From: Colwellia echini
GTDB lineage: Bacteria; Pseudomonadota; Gammaproteobacteria; Enterobacterales; Alteromonadaceae
Assembly: GCF_002843355.2 (NCBI RefSeq)
Contig: NZ_PJAI02000010.1
Location: 62,001-126,000 of the forward strand
Length of the DNA stretch: 64,000 bases
Direction: 5' to 3'
The notes beneath the pieces are model-generated. The model was not told the DNA's origin. It searched no databases and saw only the letters and a list, made by a program, of their open reading frames with translations. Of this stretch, positions 53,278 through 62,397 are shown in pieces. A program made the translations under genes and the position numbers. Position 1 is the first letter of the stretch, and every line of letters begins with the position of its first letter.

Positions 53278-54678
53278 ATGAAACCACTTGTATACATATT
53301 AATAGCGCTATTGGCTGTGCTTTTTCCAAGCCTAGCCTTTGCTTCTGAAGCCTCGCACCAAAGTATTGATTTAACCAGTCATTGGATTGGTTATACCGCC
53401 ATTGCCATTTTTGTGCTTGCGTATTCATTGGTCATTTTAGAAGAGCAATTACATTTACGAAAATCAAAACCCGTGTTACTTGCTGCCGGTTTAATTTGGA
53501 TTTTAATTGCCGCTTATTATGTAGCGAATGGGATGCCTCATGCCGCTGAAGTTGCTATTCGTCATAACTTTCTTGAATACGCTGAGCTGTTCTTCTTCTT
53601 GCTCGTTGCAATGACTTATATCAATGCCTTATTAGAGCGTGATGTATTTAACTCGTTACGTGATTGGTTGGTACAAAAAGGCTTTAGTTATCAAGCATTG
53701 TTTTGGATAACAGGTATTTTAGCTTTCTTCATTTCCCCTATTGCTGACAACTTAACAACGGCGTTAATTATGTGTGCTGTGGTATTAGCCGTTGGTAAAG
53801 ACGAGCCTAAGTTTGTTGCTATGAGCTGCGTAAACATTGTTGTTGGCGCAAACGCTGGTGGGGCCTTTAGCCCATTTGGCGATATTACAACCCTAATGGT
53901 TTGGCAAAAAGGAATTGTTCAATTTACTGAGTTCTTCCAGTTGTTTTTACCTTCTGTAGTCAACTTTGTTATACCTGCATTTATCATGCAATTTTTCTTA
54001 CCTAAAGGTAGCCCTAAATCTGAAAGTAATGAAATTACGTCGATAAAAAAAGGTGGCTTGATCATCGTTGGGTTATTCATGTTAACCATTTTAACCGCGG
54101 TATCTTTTCATAACTTCTTACACCTACCACCTGTATTTGGCATGATGTTAGGTTTAGGGTATTTAAAGTTTTTCGGTTATTACTTAAGAAAAGTGGGACA
54201 TGCAACAATAGATCATTCAGATTTACCAACAGGTCATAACATTAAAGATAACTTTGATATTTTTGATAAAATAGCAAAAGCAGAATGGGACACTTTGTTT
54301 TTCTTCTACGGTGTTATTCTTGCCGTGGGCGGTTTAGGATTTATCGGCTACCTTGGTATGGCATCAGAGTTTATGTACGGTGAATTAGGCGCAACAAATG
54401 CAAATATACTAGTTGGTATTTTATCGGCAATAGTTGATAACATACCAGTAATGTTTGCGGTATTAACCATGCAGCCTGATATGTCGCAAACACAGTGGTT
54501 ATTAGTAACCCTTACCGCAGGTGTCGGCGGTAGTTTATTATCGGTAGGCTCTGCTGCTGGTGTTGCCTTAATGGGACAAGCTCGCGGTTACTATACCTTC
54601 TTTAGCCATTTAAAATGGACTCCAGTAATTGCTTTAGGTTATGCCGCTAGTATTTATGTGCACTTATTAATAAACTAA
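53278..54678 (+). CDS. nhaD: Na+/H+ antiporter NhaD
   Basis: 466-residue antiporter of the NhaD type found in halophilic and marine bacteria. It starts with a signal-peptide-like segment (PSLAFASEAS near residue 20), then about 12 membrane helices. The FISPIADNLTTALIMCAVV region and NIVVGANAGGAFSPFGDIT with a buried Asp/Asn pair are characteristic and resemble Vibrio NhaD. It lies between fadR and dsbB, the position nhaB holds in E. coli, with its own terminator directly before dsbB. Confidence 0.92.
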   Translation: MKPLVYILIALLAVLFPSLAFASEASHQSIDLTSHWIGYTAIAIFVLAYSLVILEEQLHLRKSKPVLLAAGLIWILIAAYYVANGMPHAAEVAIRHNFLEYAELFFFLLVAMTYINALLERDVFNSLRDWLVQKGFSYQALFWITGILAFFISPIADNLTTALIMCAVVLAVGKDEPKFVAMSCVNIVVGANAGGAFSPFGDITTLMVWQKGIVQFTEFFQLFLPSVVNFVIPAFIMQFFLPKGSPKSESNEITSIKKGGLIIVGLFMLTILTAVSFHNFLHLPPVFGMMLGLGYLKFFGYYLRKVGHATIDHSDLPTGHNIKDNFDIFDKIAKAEWDTLFFFYGVILAVGGLGFIGYLGMASEFMYGELGATNANILVGILSAIVDNIPVMFAVLTMQPDMSQTQWLLVTLTAGVGGSLLSVGSAAGVALMGQARGYYTFFSHLKWTPVIALGYAASIYVHLLIN

Positions 54679-54784
54679 GCTTGTGATTTAACAATGCTTG
54701 ACTTAGCAATATAAAAACTTACACAATTAAAGTAAGTGAGGCATAAAGAAACGCTTAATTATACTTTTCTTCATGTTATTATTT

Positions 54785-54815
54785 AAAAGCTTCTACTTGG
54801 GTAGAAGCTTTTTTT
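54785..54815 (+). terminator. Terminator after nhaD
   Basis: AAAAGCTTCTAC TTGG GTAGAAGCTTTTTTT: a perfect stem with a T-run, ending 25 bases before the dsbB start. dsbB expression from upstream would have to read through it. Confidence 0.88.
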
Positions 54816-54839
54816 ATTGATTTTTTTCGAGGAAACTCT

Positions 54840-55358
54840 GTGACCTATTTAAGTAAAATAACTACCACACAAAAACCCTGGCTACTGCTAGGCTTGTCAG
54901 CATTAGGGCTAGAGTTAACGGCTTTATATTTTCAATATATTTTAGATTTACAGCCTTGTATTATGTGTGTTTATCAACGATTAGCAATAATCAGTATTGC
55001 TGTGGCAGGTATGATTGGCGCGATAGGTTATAAACATATTTTTGCGAGGTTAATAGGCTATTGTTTGTGGGGGACTGGCGCTATTTGGGGGACGCTTATT
55101 GCAATAGAGCATGTTGAAATGCAGCGTAATAGTGGCTCGATGTTTTTTAGTTGCGATATCATTCCTAACTTCCCAACATGGGCACCTTTGCATGAGTGGC
55201 TTCCATTTCTATTTGAAGCAACCGGTGATTGCGGCGAAATAAGTTGGCAATTTTTAAATTACAGTATGCCGCAGTGGATGATAGTTGTTTATGGTTTGTA
55301 TAGTGCGGCTTTCGTTGTCGTGTTATTAAACCGTTTAATTATCGCCAGAAAGCCTTAA
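54840..55358 (+). CDS. dsbB: Disulfide bond formation protein DsbB
   Basis: Inner-membrane quinone reductase that reoxidises DsbA. Four membrane helices; redox pairs C40-C43 (QPCIMC) and C105/C131 in the second periplasmic loop are all present. 172 residues. The start is GTG 54840, with GAGGAAA eight bases upstream; the sequence (M)[13 protein letters not shown] precedes the first helix. The nhaD terminator lies immediately upstream. Confidence 0.95.
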   Translation: MTYLSKITTTQKPWLLLGLSALGLELTALYFQYILDLQPCIMCVYQRLAIISIAVAGMIGAIGYKHIFARLIGYCLWGTGAIWGTLIAIEHVEMQRNSGSMFFSCDIIPNFPTWAPLHEWLPFLFEATGDCGEISWQFLNYSMPQWMIVVYGLYSAAFVVVLLNRLIIARKP

Positions 55359-55425
55359 CAACTGAAGTATTTACAGCTTATTTTTACAGGCTCGACTAAT
55401 TAACTCATTTGCTATTACACATAAA

Positions 55426-55473
55426 AAAGCATACGTTAAATTCTATATGAAATTGAGTTTAACGTATGCTTTA
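55426..55473 (-). terminator. Long-stem terminator between dsbB and ycgN-like gene
   Basis: AAAGCATACGTTAAA is perfectly inverted across an 18-base loop, with a T-run on the minus strand; it lies after the ycgN-like stop and may also end dsbB. Confidence 0.8.
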
Positions 55474-55519
55474 AGTTCACCTTCTAACCAACTTAACTGT
55501 AGTTATTTACGATACTTTT

Positions 55520-56041
55520 CTAATCAAGATCATTTAACGGCCAACTCACAATAAAGTCTTCAAACCTCTCAATACTTACTTCATCATCTTTAACAATTTT
55601 ACCGCGCACCGACATACCCGATTTATGCATCAATGACTTTTTACCTTTATTAAGTAACGGGTGCCACGATGGCATGCCACGCCCTTCTTTTAATCGACGA
55701 TAAGTACAGCTTGGGGGCATAAAAAATACCGCATTAATATTTTCTTGTGAAAGTCTGACACAATCTGGGACTAAGTTGGTTCTTTCTTCGTATTTAGAAC
55801 ATTGACAAGTTTTTTCATTTAATAAATGACAAGCAATATTAGAGTAATAAATAGATTCACCTTCATCAATATAATTAGTAGGCAAAAGCTCCGTTTCTTC
55901 ATCCGTTTGGTCATCATCAATAAATTTATTTAAGCAACATTTAGCACAGCCATCACACAGTGACTCCCATTCTGGACGAGTCATTTCGGTTAAGCTTTTG
56001 GTTTCCCAAAAAGGTTGTTCTGGTGTTTTTTTATCGTTCAT
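55520..56041 (-). CDS. ycgN: YcgN/UPF0260 cysteine-cluster protein
   Basis: 173 residues with the YkgJ/UPF0260 Cys pattern: CDGCAKCC near 29, then ACHLLNEKTCQCSKY, PDCVRLS and PPSCTYRRL. The Cys set suggests a metal or Fe-S centre; the role is unknown. Compared with the E. coli form I recall, an acidic stretch DQTDEETELLPTNYIDEG (about 44-61) is inserted. A 12-base tandem repeat lies upstream of the start. Neighbours mltB-like, ycgL and rnd follow the E. coli YcgN/YcgL neighbourhood loosely. Confidence 0.88.
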   Translation of the reverse strand: MNDKKTPEQPFWETKSLTEMTRPEWESLCDGCAKCCLNKFIDDDQTDEETELLPTNYIDEGESIYYSNIACHLLNEKTCQCSKYEERTNLVPDCVRLSQENINAVFFMPPSCTYRRLKEGRGMPSWHPLLNKGKKSLMHKSGMSVRGKIVKDDEVSIERFEDFIVSWPLNDLD

Positions 56042-56089
56042 TATTTACTACTTTTAACTTAAAAATTTAATGTGACTTTACTTTTTACT

Positions 56090-56125
56090 TTACTTTCTAC
56101 GTTACTTTCTACGTTACTTTCTACG
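56090..56125. repeat. 12-bp tandem repeat, 3 x TTACTTTCTACG
   Basis: Three exact adjacent copies between the ycgN-like start and the mltB-like stop, preceded by shorter TTTAC-type partial units. Confidence 0.9.
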
Positions 56126-56146
56126 TTAGTATAGATGCTTTAAAAA

Positions 56147-57184
56147 TTACTGAATAGGTGGGAATTTAATTCGATCTGATAAATGACCAACCGAGCTAAC
56201 AAAATAATACGATAAGTTCCAATGCATCAAGCTTTTATAATTGTCATATGCTAGATAAGCTCGTCCATTTTCTCCATCAGGAAAAACTAACGCTGCTTTA
56301 ATATTTACTTCTGGTAAGTTGGTACCATCAGCACGTCTTACTCCAAGAGCTTGCCATTGGGCTAACGTTTTCTCAGTTTTAGCCCATGCCTTTAACCAGT
56401 TCTTTCTGCCGCCAGTATTTTGCGGGATAGCCAAAGTGTAATCAAAGCCTTCAGGTAGTTTAACCTGACGCCCCCACGTAAAATTACCGTTCCAGCCTTC
56501 TTTTTGTAAATAATTAGCCATTGACGAAAAAATATCTGCCTGATTTTGCCAAATATCTTTTTTTCCATCGCCATCGCCATCTACCGCGTAGCCAAGAAAT
56601 GAGGTTGGCATAAATTGGTTTTGCCCCATTGCCCCCGCCCAAGAGCCTTTCATGTCGGTACTACTGATATGACCTTCATCTAAAATAGTTAATGCTGCCA
56701 TTAATTGTTTTTTAAAGAAAGCTTCTCGACGTCCCTCATAAGCTAATGTTGATAAAGCAGAAACCACATTATAACCACCGGTATAAGTGCCGAAATTAGT
56801 TTCCAGTCCCCATAAAGCAACAATAAATCGAGGTTGAACTTGATATTTATCACCTATTTTCGTTAACAAAGCTTCATGCTCTTTATACAATGCGCGTGCT
56901 TTATCAACTTTCCACTTTGGCACACGTTTAGGTAAATAGGTATCAAGGGTTTCTACTTTTTCAGGTTGACTTCTATCAGCGGAAACAGCACGTTTATGAA
57001 ATTTAACTTCTGCAAAACTTTCATCAATTAACGCTTGGCTAAAACCTTGCGCTAACGCTTCTGCTTTGAGCTCTGTTACGTAACTTGCAAAACCTGCTTC
57101 GGTTAACTCTTTTTGAGCGGCTAAGGATTGTTGCATTGCTCCAATAAGAATTAACGTAGATAGCACTACACTTTTCATGCTCAT
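56147..57184 (-). CDS. Lytic murein transglycosylase, MltB family
   Basis: Cleaves peptidoglycan glycan strands. A signal peptide (residues 1-23, ...QQSLAAQK) lacks a lipobox, so the product is soluble periplasmic and unlike lipoprotein MltB. The catalytic Glu is in WGLETNFGTY, and GSWAGAMGQNQFMPTSF and DGDGDGKKDIW are MltB signatures. 345 residues with no C-terminal PG-binding domain. The ATG overlaps the ycgL stop codon by one base (TAATG), so the two are coupled. Confidence 0.92.
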   Translation of the reverse strand: MSMKSVVLSTLILIGAMQQSLAAQKELTEAGFASYVTELKAEALAQGFSQALIDESFAEVKFHKRAVSADRSQPEKVETLDTYLPKRVPKWKVDKARALYKEHEALLTKIGDKYQVQPRFIVALWGLETNFGTYTGGYNVVSALSTLAYEGRREAFFKKQLMAALTILDEGHISSTDMKGSWAGAMGQNQFMPTSFLGYAVDGDGDGKKDIWQNQADIFSSMANYLQKEGWNGNFTWGRQVKLPEGFDYTLAIPQNTGGRKNWLKAWAKTEKTLAQWQALGVRRADGTNLPEVNIKAALVFPDGENGRAYLAYDNYKSLMHWNLSYYFVSSVGHLSDRIKFPPIQ

Positions 57185-57477
57185 TAAAGCTCTCCTTGCT
57201 CTTTTTTAGCTGCCATTTCAGCTTTAAACGCTTTTAATAAATCTTCTTGCGGTGGTGGTAATTGCAAATAAAAACCTTGCTCTGCTAAGTTTTCTCTTAC
57301 TTTAACTACATCAGCCATCCCCAATTTTTCTTTAGTCGCTAAATTAATGATAGTTACTAGAATAGGCGTACCAAATGTTTTCATCAGCGCTTCTGGAACC
57401 GAAGAAAAATCGTCACGTTTATTAATAAAAAGATACGTTTGTGCTTTTTTAGGGCTTTTATAAATAGTACACAGCAT
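57184..57477 (-). CDS. ycgL: YcgL-domain protein
   Basis: 97-residue YcgL-domain protein (MLCTIYKSPKKAQTYLFI, then GFYLQLPPPQEDLL), a small alpha/beta protein of unknown function found in gammaproteobacteria. It lies downstream of rnd on the same strand and its stop overlaps the transglycosylase start. Confidence 0.9.
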   Translation of the reverse strand: MLCTIYKSPKKAQTYLFINKRDDFSSVPEALMKTFGTPILVTIINLATKEKLGMADVVKVRENLAEQGFYLQLPPPQEDLLKAFKAEMAAKKEQGEL

Positions 57478-57631
57478 AATGGAAACCTATTATGAATAAT
57501 TATGAATAGATGGTAGGCAATTGAAAAATGCGCTTACGCTTAAATATATCATGAGCCAAGGGTTAACCCTATAGCGACTCAATCAATATTTGTTAACAAA
57601 GATGTAGATGAGCAAGAGAAATTACTAGGTT

Positions 57632-58771
57632 TTATTTAAAGTTTTTGTTAGCAAATGCCAATAACTCTTGACCGAATAACTCATTACGCCAGCTTGAAAT
57701 TAAATCAATACTTTCATCACTTTTTCGTGCGCCATTTAAATCAAATTGCCACGTTAAAAATTGATTTATTTGTTTTTTAGACGCTACATTTTCAATAGTT
57801 AAATTATGACCTTTGGCAGCAGTTACCAAGAAAGCTTTTACATTTTTAAAAATTTGCTTATAACCAGGGTATTCATCAAGTCGACTAATTTTTTCTGGAT
57901 AATCGCTAATACTTGTTTTATCCGCTTGTGCTAACACCGCCAGCATTGCTTTACCTTTATGACGAACATCAAGAGTTTCAACCCCTTCAAGTGCTTGCAT
58001 TGCATTCAAACTTGTCGGATTACTTTGTGCAATGGCCATTAGGGTGTGATCTTTAGCGACAAAACCGATCGGTAAATCACGTATTTTAGCTTGTTGGTAT
58101 CGCCAACTCGCTAAGTACTTGAGAATATTTAACTGTTTAGGGTTTAAGCGCCAATTCATCTTAATATTAAGATACATTTCATTATCGTTAATCGGGTTAA
58201 ATTTTTTATCAATAATACTTTGGCTTTCAATCTGAGCATAACTTAGAAAGCCTGCCTCAGTTATCTCTGCGAGTAATTTAGGATAAATATCAAATAAGTG
58301 GTCAACATCAGCACTAGCATAAATCAATTGCTTTGTTGTTAATGGTCTTTTTAGCCAATCGGTACGTGACTCTGATTTATCTAATTCAATGCCAGTATAA
58401 TGCTGTACCATTGCGGCATAACCGAGTGACAAACCATGTCCTAAAAATGACATCATAATTTGACTATCAATTAAATTTACCGGTTTACAGTTACCAGCGG
58501 TTAAGAAGACTTCTAAATCTTCTGAGCAAGCATGTAAAACTTTAGTAATATTTTCATCAGTTAATAGTTGCCAAAACGGAGATAAGTCTTCGACAGCAAG
58601 CGGGTCAATTAACGCTAGACTTTTCCCATCACATACTTGCAACAAGCCTAATTTAGCATAAAGGGTACGGGTACGTACAAACTCGGTATCTATCGCTAAA
58701 ACTGTCGCCTTAGCCAGTTGTTCACATAAATCATTTAAACTTTGCTGATCTTCAATTAATTGATAATCCAT
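57632..58771 (-). CDS. rnd: Ribonuclease D
   Basis: 3'-5' exoribonuclease for tRNA maturation. DEDDy site: D28 and E30 (AIDTEFVR), Asp in HACSEDLEVF, and YASADVDHLFDIY; an HRDC domain follows at about 210-290. 379 residues is near the E. coli length of 375. It is followed by ycgL with a 154-base gap. Confidence 0.95.
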   Translation of the reverse strand: MDYQLIEDQQSLNDLCEQLAKATVLAIDTEFVRTRTLYAKLGLLQVCDGKSLALIDPLAVEDLSPFWQLLTDENITKVLHACSEDLEVFLTAGNCKPVNLIDSQIMMSFLGHGLSLGYAAMVQHYTGIELDKSESRTDWLKRPLTTKQLIYASADVDHLFDIYPKLLAEITEAGFLSYAQIESQSIIDKKFNPINDNEMYLNIKMNWRLNPKQLNILKYLASWRYQQAKIRDLPIGFVAKDHTLMAIAQSNPTSLNAMQALEGVETLDVRHKGKAMLAVLAQADKTSISDYPEKISRLDEYPGYKQIFKNVKAFLVTAAKGHNLTIENVASKKQINQFLTWQFDLNGARKSDESIDLISSWRNELFGQELLAFANKNFK

Positions 58772-58975
58772 AATTTTTCTTTTTTCTTCTTAGCTTTGTA
58801 AACAAGCGCTAAAATTAGTGTGCAAACTAATGGGTGAAATACACGATAACGACCGTGTTAAATAAACGGCAACGAGCAACATAGCTAATAAAACACGTAG
58901 CTAAAATAAGGTCGCTGGTGCTGTAATTAACCTTTTAAATAGAGGATAGCCACCGCCCCTCTTTAACTAAAGTTT

Positions 58976-60058
58976 TTACTTATGGCGTCTACGCGTACTT
59001 TGCTTATTACGCAATTGATGTTTTTTAACTGAGCGACGAATACGTCGGCTTTTGGCGTTATCCATCGTCTTTTCGTCCACTTTAACTTTACTGGCTATTT
59101 CTGGCGATAAGTTAACAAGTTGACGGTAATAATTTACTTCTTTTAAGCCTAATTCGCGCCAACCTCCCATAGGTAATTGACGTTGCATTTCCATATCGCC
59201 ATAACGAACACGAATCAGTCGACTTACTTGTACATCTTGGCTTTCCCATAAACGACGAACTTCTCGGTTACGACCCTCAGATAATACAACATGGAACCAA
59301 TGGTTACGCCCTTCACCGCCACGATAAGTGATCTTTTGAAAGCGTGCAGGGCCATCTTCTAATTTAACCCCTGTGCGAAGTGTTTGTAACATGGCTTCAT
59401 TAATTTCACCAAAAACACGAACCGCATACTCACGTTCAACTTTTTGTGATGGATGCATTAAGCGGTTAGCGAGTTCACCATCAGTAGTGAACAACAACAT
59501 ACCAGAGGTGTTTATATCTAAACGACCTACCGCAACCCAACGGCCAGTTTCTAGTGGCGGCAGTCTATCAAATACAGTTGCTCTGCCTTCTGGATCTTTA
59601 CGGGTACACATTTCGCCTTCTGGTTTGTTATAAACAAGCACGCGACAAATGTCTTCCTCTTGAGCGGTTAATTTAACAGTATGTCCGTCTAAGCGAATTT
59701 GTTCATTACCAGTAATTCTGTCACCTAAAAAAGCCACTTTACCGTCTATACTAACTCGACCTTCACTGATCATAGTTTCCATTTCACGACGAGAGCCTTT
59801 ACCTGCTCTCGCTAATACTTTTTGTACTTTTTCTGAGTCTGTATGTTTTGCGGTAGTAAAATCTACTTTTTCAGCTTTCTCGGGAAGTTTTTTAGCCCCG
59901 CCTTTTTTAGCTAAACCTTTTTTCGCAATCGCGTCTTTAGACAAACCTTTTTTAACAACCTTTCTTTTCGCAGTAGCTTTTTCAGTACCACGAGTGCCAT
60001 ATTTTTTATCTGAGACTTCGTCTTTTCTTGCTTGTTTTTTCTTATCAACCGTCATCAT
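58976..60058 (-). CDS. rluB: 23S rRNA pseudouridine synthase RluB
   Basis: Makes pseudouridine at 23S position 2605. Residues 1-72 are a Lys/Ala-rich basic tail; then an S4 domain (about 76-122, [20 protein letters not shown]) and the RsuA-family catalytic domain with D181 in [13 protein letters not shown]. The C-terminus (after about 325) is again very basic ([16 protein letters not shown]). Either of the first two Met codons could be the start. It lies in the rluB-yciO-rnm cluster next to trp, as in E. coli. Confidence 0.93.
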   Translation of the reverse strand: MMTVDKKKQARKDEVSDKKYGTRGTEKATAKRKVVKKGLSKDAIAKKGLAKKGGAKKLPEKAEKVDFTTAKHTDSEKVQKVLARAGKGSRREMETMISEGRVSIDGKVAFLGDRITGNEQIRLDGHTVKLTAQEEDICRVLVYNKPEGEMCTRKDPEGRATVFDRLPPLETGRWVAVGRLDINTSGMLLFTTDGELANRLMHPSQKVEREYAVRVFGEINEAMLQTLRTGVKLEDGPARFQKITYRGGEGRNHWFHVVLSEGRNREVRRLWESQDVQVSRLIRVRYGDMEMQRQLPMGGWRELGLKEVNYYRQLVNLSPEIASKVKVDEKTMDNAKSRRIRRSVKKHQLRNKQSTRRRHK

Positions 60059-60243
60059 TTTTTACTCTGTTACGTCAGTAGCAGCTCCCAAGTAGCTAAC
60101 TTCTGGCTCATTTTCTGGTGCAATAACCTAGGATTAAAAACTAACTGATTGGTTACTTAGTTTTATGATAGGTTATTGATTTTTTAAATCGCTGATTTTA
60201 AATTGCGCTATATGCGCTTATACGAATATTTACTAACTACTCA

Positions 60244-60864
60244 TTATTGGAAAGGTGTTGGATCACCTTCACCTACGCGTAATATTTCAATGTCGTCATT
60301 AGAAAAATCAATCACGGTAGTCGGATGTTCACCTAAATGACCGCCATTGATAATCAAATCAACTTGGTGTTCTAATAAGTCTCGAATTTCTTCGGGATCA
60401 TGCTCAGCCATATCTTTACCTGGCATAATCAAACTAGTTGACATTATAGGCTCTGCTAGTTCAGTCAACAAGGCTTGTACAATAGTATTATCGGGTACTC
60501 TAATGCCTATGGTTTTCTTTTTCGGATTTAATAGGCGTTTAGGTACTTCTTTACTGCCTTTAAATATAAAGGTGTATGCTCCGGGTGTATGACTTTTCAA
60601 CAACCGATAAGCACTATTATCAATTCTCGTATATTCTGATAACTGTGATAAATCTTTACAAACTAAAGTAAAGTTATGATCTTTATCGATATTTCTAATT
60701 CGACAGATACGTTCTAATGCTTTTTTATCCCCTAGGTGACAGCCCAAAGCATAGCCAGAATCGGTAGGGTAAACAATAACACCGCCTTCTTTAATAATGT
60801 CTGCCGCTTGTTTCATTAAACGACCTTGAGGGTTATCTGGGTGTACGTAAAAAAACTGACTCAT
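60244..60864 (-). CDS. yciO: YciO (Sua5/YrdC/YciO family)
   Basis: 206 residues of the YrdC fold. The motifs VYPTDSGYALGC, KDHNFTLVCKDLSQLSEYT and TPGAYTFIFKG fit YciO more than the threonylcarbamoyl-AMP synthase TsaC/Sua5. The biochemical role is not settled. It lies between the PHP-domain gene and rluB on the same strand. Confidence 0.92.
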   Translation of the reverse strand: MSQFFYVHPDNPQGRLMKQAADIIKEGGVIVYPTDSGYALGCHLGDKKALERICRIRNIDKDHNFTLVCKDLSQLSEYTRIDNSAYRLLKSHTPGAYTFIFKGSKEVPKRLLNPKKKTIGIRVPDNTIVQALLTELAEPIMSTSLIMPGKDMAEHDPEEIRDLLEHQVDLIINGGHLGEHPTTVIDFSNDDIEILRVGEGDPTPFQ

Positions 60865-61042
60865 GAGGCTTTCCTTTTTTGAAAACAGAAATTATGTAAA
60901 CTGATATTTCTTAAAATGATCTTGCTTAAGTTAAAATAGGTAGCATTTAAAAATAAGTCTTATTTAAAAACTGCCACGATGAAATTAACGTTTTTAATAT
61001 CCTACTTTAGAAATATACGCTATTAATATTTTTGTCGTTTGT

Positions 61043-61948
61043 CTATGGCCACTGTGCCCAAACAGGTATAGCACCAACAGGCATAGTTAAGTTACGCCCT
61101 AAGTCACTCCACCTGTTCGGATAATGAAAGTCAGAGCCCATAGAAGCAAGTAAATTGTATTCTTGACAATAGCCTAGCATTTTCTTTCTTTGTTCAGGAT
61201 TCATTTGCGGTAATACAACTTCTAGACCATCACCACTTGCTTCTTTAAAATCAACAATTAACCGACGTAACCATTTAGAAGATAGGTCATAGCGAATAGG
61301 ATGCGCCATTACGGCACTGCCGCCAGCTTGATGAATTGCGTCTATTGCTTGTTCAATGCTACACCAATTAGGCTTCACATATGCACGCTGACCTTTTGAA
61401 CCTTTTTTACCTATGTATTTATCAAAAGCTTGTTGCATAGTACTAACATGTCCTTGTTGATGCAGAACTTTCGCAAAATGTGCGCGAGTAATAGAGCCCT
61501 CACCAGCCATTTCTTTGGCATCTTCGTAGATAGTTGGAAAACCACATTTTGCCAGTTTTTCGCCCATTGATGTAGCACGATCTTCTCTAGCTTGCTGTTG
61601 TTGAGTAATTAATTTGGCTAGTGCTGGATGGTTTTGTTCAATATTTAAACCAACAATATGAATTTCAAAACCTTGCCATGCAGTAGATATTTCAATGCCT
61701 TTAATCAGTGTGAGTGAAATATTTTTTTCGTCTATATGCTTTTGTGCTATATCAAGCCCTGCAACTGTGTCATGGTCGGTGATGGCTAAAACATCAAGTT
61801 GAAAATTAACAGCCCGATCTATCAGTGTTTGCGGCGACAAAGTTCCATCAGAACAATTAGTGTGACTATGTAAGTCGATACGTTTATGAGCAAAACCTTC
61901 GGTTTCTACTATCTTATGAGGGAAATCAAGGGTTGACAGCAACGCCAT
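61043..61948 (-). CDS. rnm: PHP-domain 5'-3' exoribonuclease/phosphatase (RNase AM, YciV/TrpH)
   Basis: 301 residues of the PHP family. Metal-site motifs are DLHSHTNCSDG (near 25), ITDHDTVAGLD, HFAKVLHQQG, AVMAHPIRYD and SDFHYP. E. coli YciV (RNase AM) acts on short RNA and 3',5'-bisphosphate nucleotides and trims rRNA 5' ends. It diverges from the trp leader, as in E. coli; this position gave it the old name trpH. Confidence 0.9.
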   Translation of the reverse strand: MALLSTLDFPHKIVETEGFAHKRIDLHSHTNCSDGTLSPQTLIDRAVNFQLDVLAITDHDTVAGLDIAQKHIDEKNISLTLIKGIEISTAWQGFEIHIVGLNIEQNHPALAKLITQQQQAREDRATSMGEKLAKCGFPTIYEDAKEMAGEGSITRAHFAKVLHQQGHVSTMQQAFDKYIGKKGSKGQRAYVKPNWCSIEQAIDAIHQAGGSAVMAHPIRYDLSSKWLRRLIVDFKEASGDGLEVVLPQMNPEQRKKMLGYCQEYNLLASMGSDFHYPNRWSDLGRNLTMPVGAIPVWAQWP

Positions 61949-61990
61949 AATAAGGTCTTCTATAAGGGTAAATCATTATCTGTTGATAAG

Positions 61991-62033
61991 TTTACTGATA
62001 ATGAGTAAGTAATGATACTTTTTCCGTAAAGTA
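61991..62033 (+). promoter_or_regulatory. Candidate trp promoter and operator-like palindrome
   Basis: TTTACT at 61991-61996 and GATACT at 62014-62019 are weak -35 and -10 candidates with a 17-base spacer. A palindrome TACTTT..AAAGTA (62016-62033) overlaps the -10, the place where a TrpR operator lies in E. coli. It does not match the E. coli TrpR box, so regulation is only suggested. Confidence 0.3.
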
Positions 62034-62090
62034 AACGGATATTTCATACATATTAAGACAAAAACAACTTAAAATATTAAAGGTAAAAAA

Positions 62091-62144
62091 ATGTATATCG
62101 CAAACACTAACCTAACTGTAAATTGGTGGCATAACTCGACATAA
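62091..62144 (+). CDS. trpL: trp operon leader peptide
   Basis: 17-residue peptide MYIANTNLTVNWWHNST with adjacent Trp codons 12 and 13, preceded by AAAGG seven bases before the ATG. It is followed by the three segments of a classical attenuator: AACTC (62133-62137) can pair with GGGTT (62147-62151), which can instead pair with AACCC (62214-62218) in the terminator's 5' arm. A ribosome stalled at Trp13 would cover the first segment and favour antitermination. Confidence 0.88.
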   Translation: MYIANTNLTVNWWHNST

Positions 62145-62210
62145 TTGGGTTGTGATATTTGCGTGTATCTTCAAATTTTTTAAGAAAGTTTACTAGATAA
62201 CAAAATTCTA

Positions 62211-62238
62211 AAAAACCCGCTCATCTTAGCGGGTTTTT
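62211..62238 (+). terminator. trp attenuator
   Basis: AAAAACCCGC TCATCTTA GCGGGTTTTT is a 10-base perfect stem with a T-run, 66 bases after the trpL stop. Its 5' arm also pairs with GGGTT at 62147-62151, giving the alternative antiterminator. Confidence 0.88.
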
Positions 62239-62272
62239 CTCGTTAAAATGTTGCCCTAACTTTAACGATATT

Positions 62273-62290
62273 GTTAATGTAATCATTAAC
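62273..62290. promoter_or_regulatory. Palindrome before the second Trp-rich frame
   Basis: GTTAATG TAAT CATTAAC has perfect 7-base arms and ends just before the AAAGGAG ribosome-binding site at 62291-62297. It may be a small RNA hairpin affecting translation or a protein site; neither is shown. Confidence 0.4.
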
Positions 62291-62303
62291 AAAGGAGTAA
62301 GAA

Positions 62304-62360
62304 ATGATTAAAGCAAAAACATGGTTTATATGGTGGCTGTTGCCAATTTATGCAGGCTGA
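62304..62360 (+). CDS. Second Trp-rich small ORF between attenuator and trpE
   Basis: 18 codons, MIKAKTWFIWWLLPIYAG, with Trp at 7, 10 and 11. It has a near-ideal ribosome-binding site (AAAGGAG, six bases from the ATG), better than that of trpL. It begins 65 bases after the attenuator and ends 37 bases before trpE. It has no terminator hairpin of its own downstream. Possible roles are a second tryptophan sensor that affects trpE translation, or a small hydrophobic peptide. The function is unproven. Confidence 0.65.
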   Translation: MIKAKTWFIWWLLPIYAG

Positions 62361-62397
62361 CAATTACTTATTAAATAAACTAAATAGAAGAACTAAC

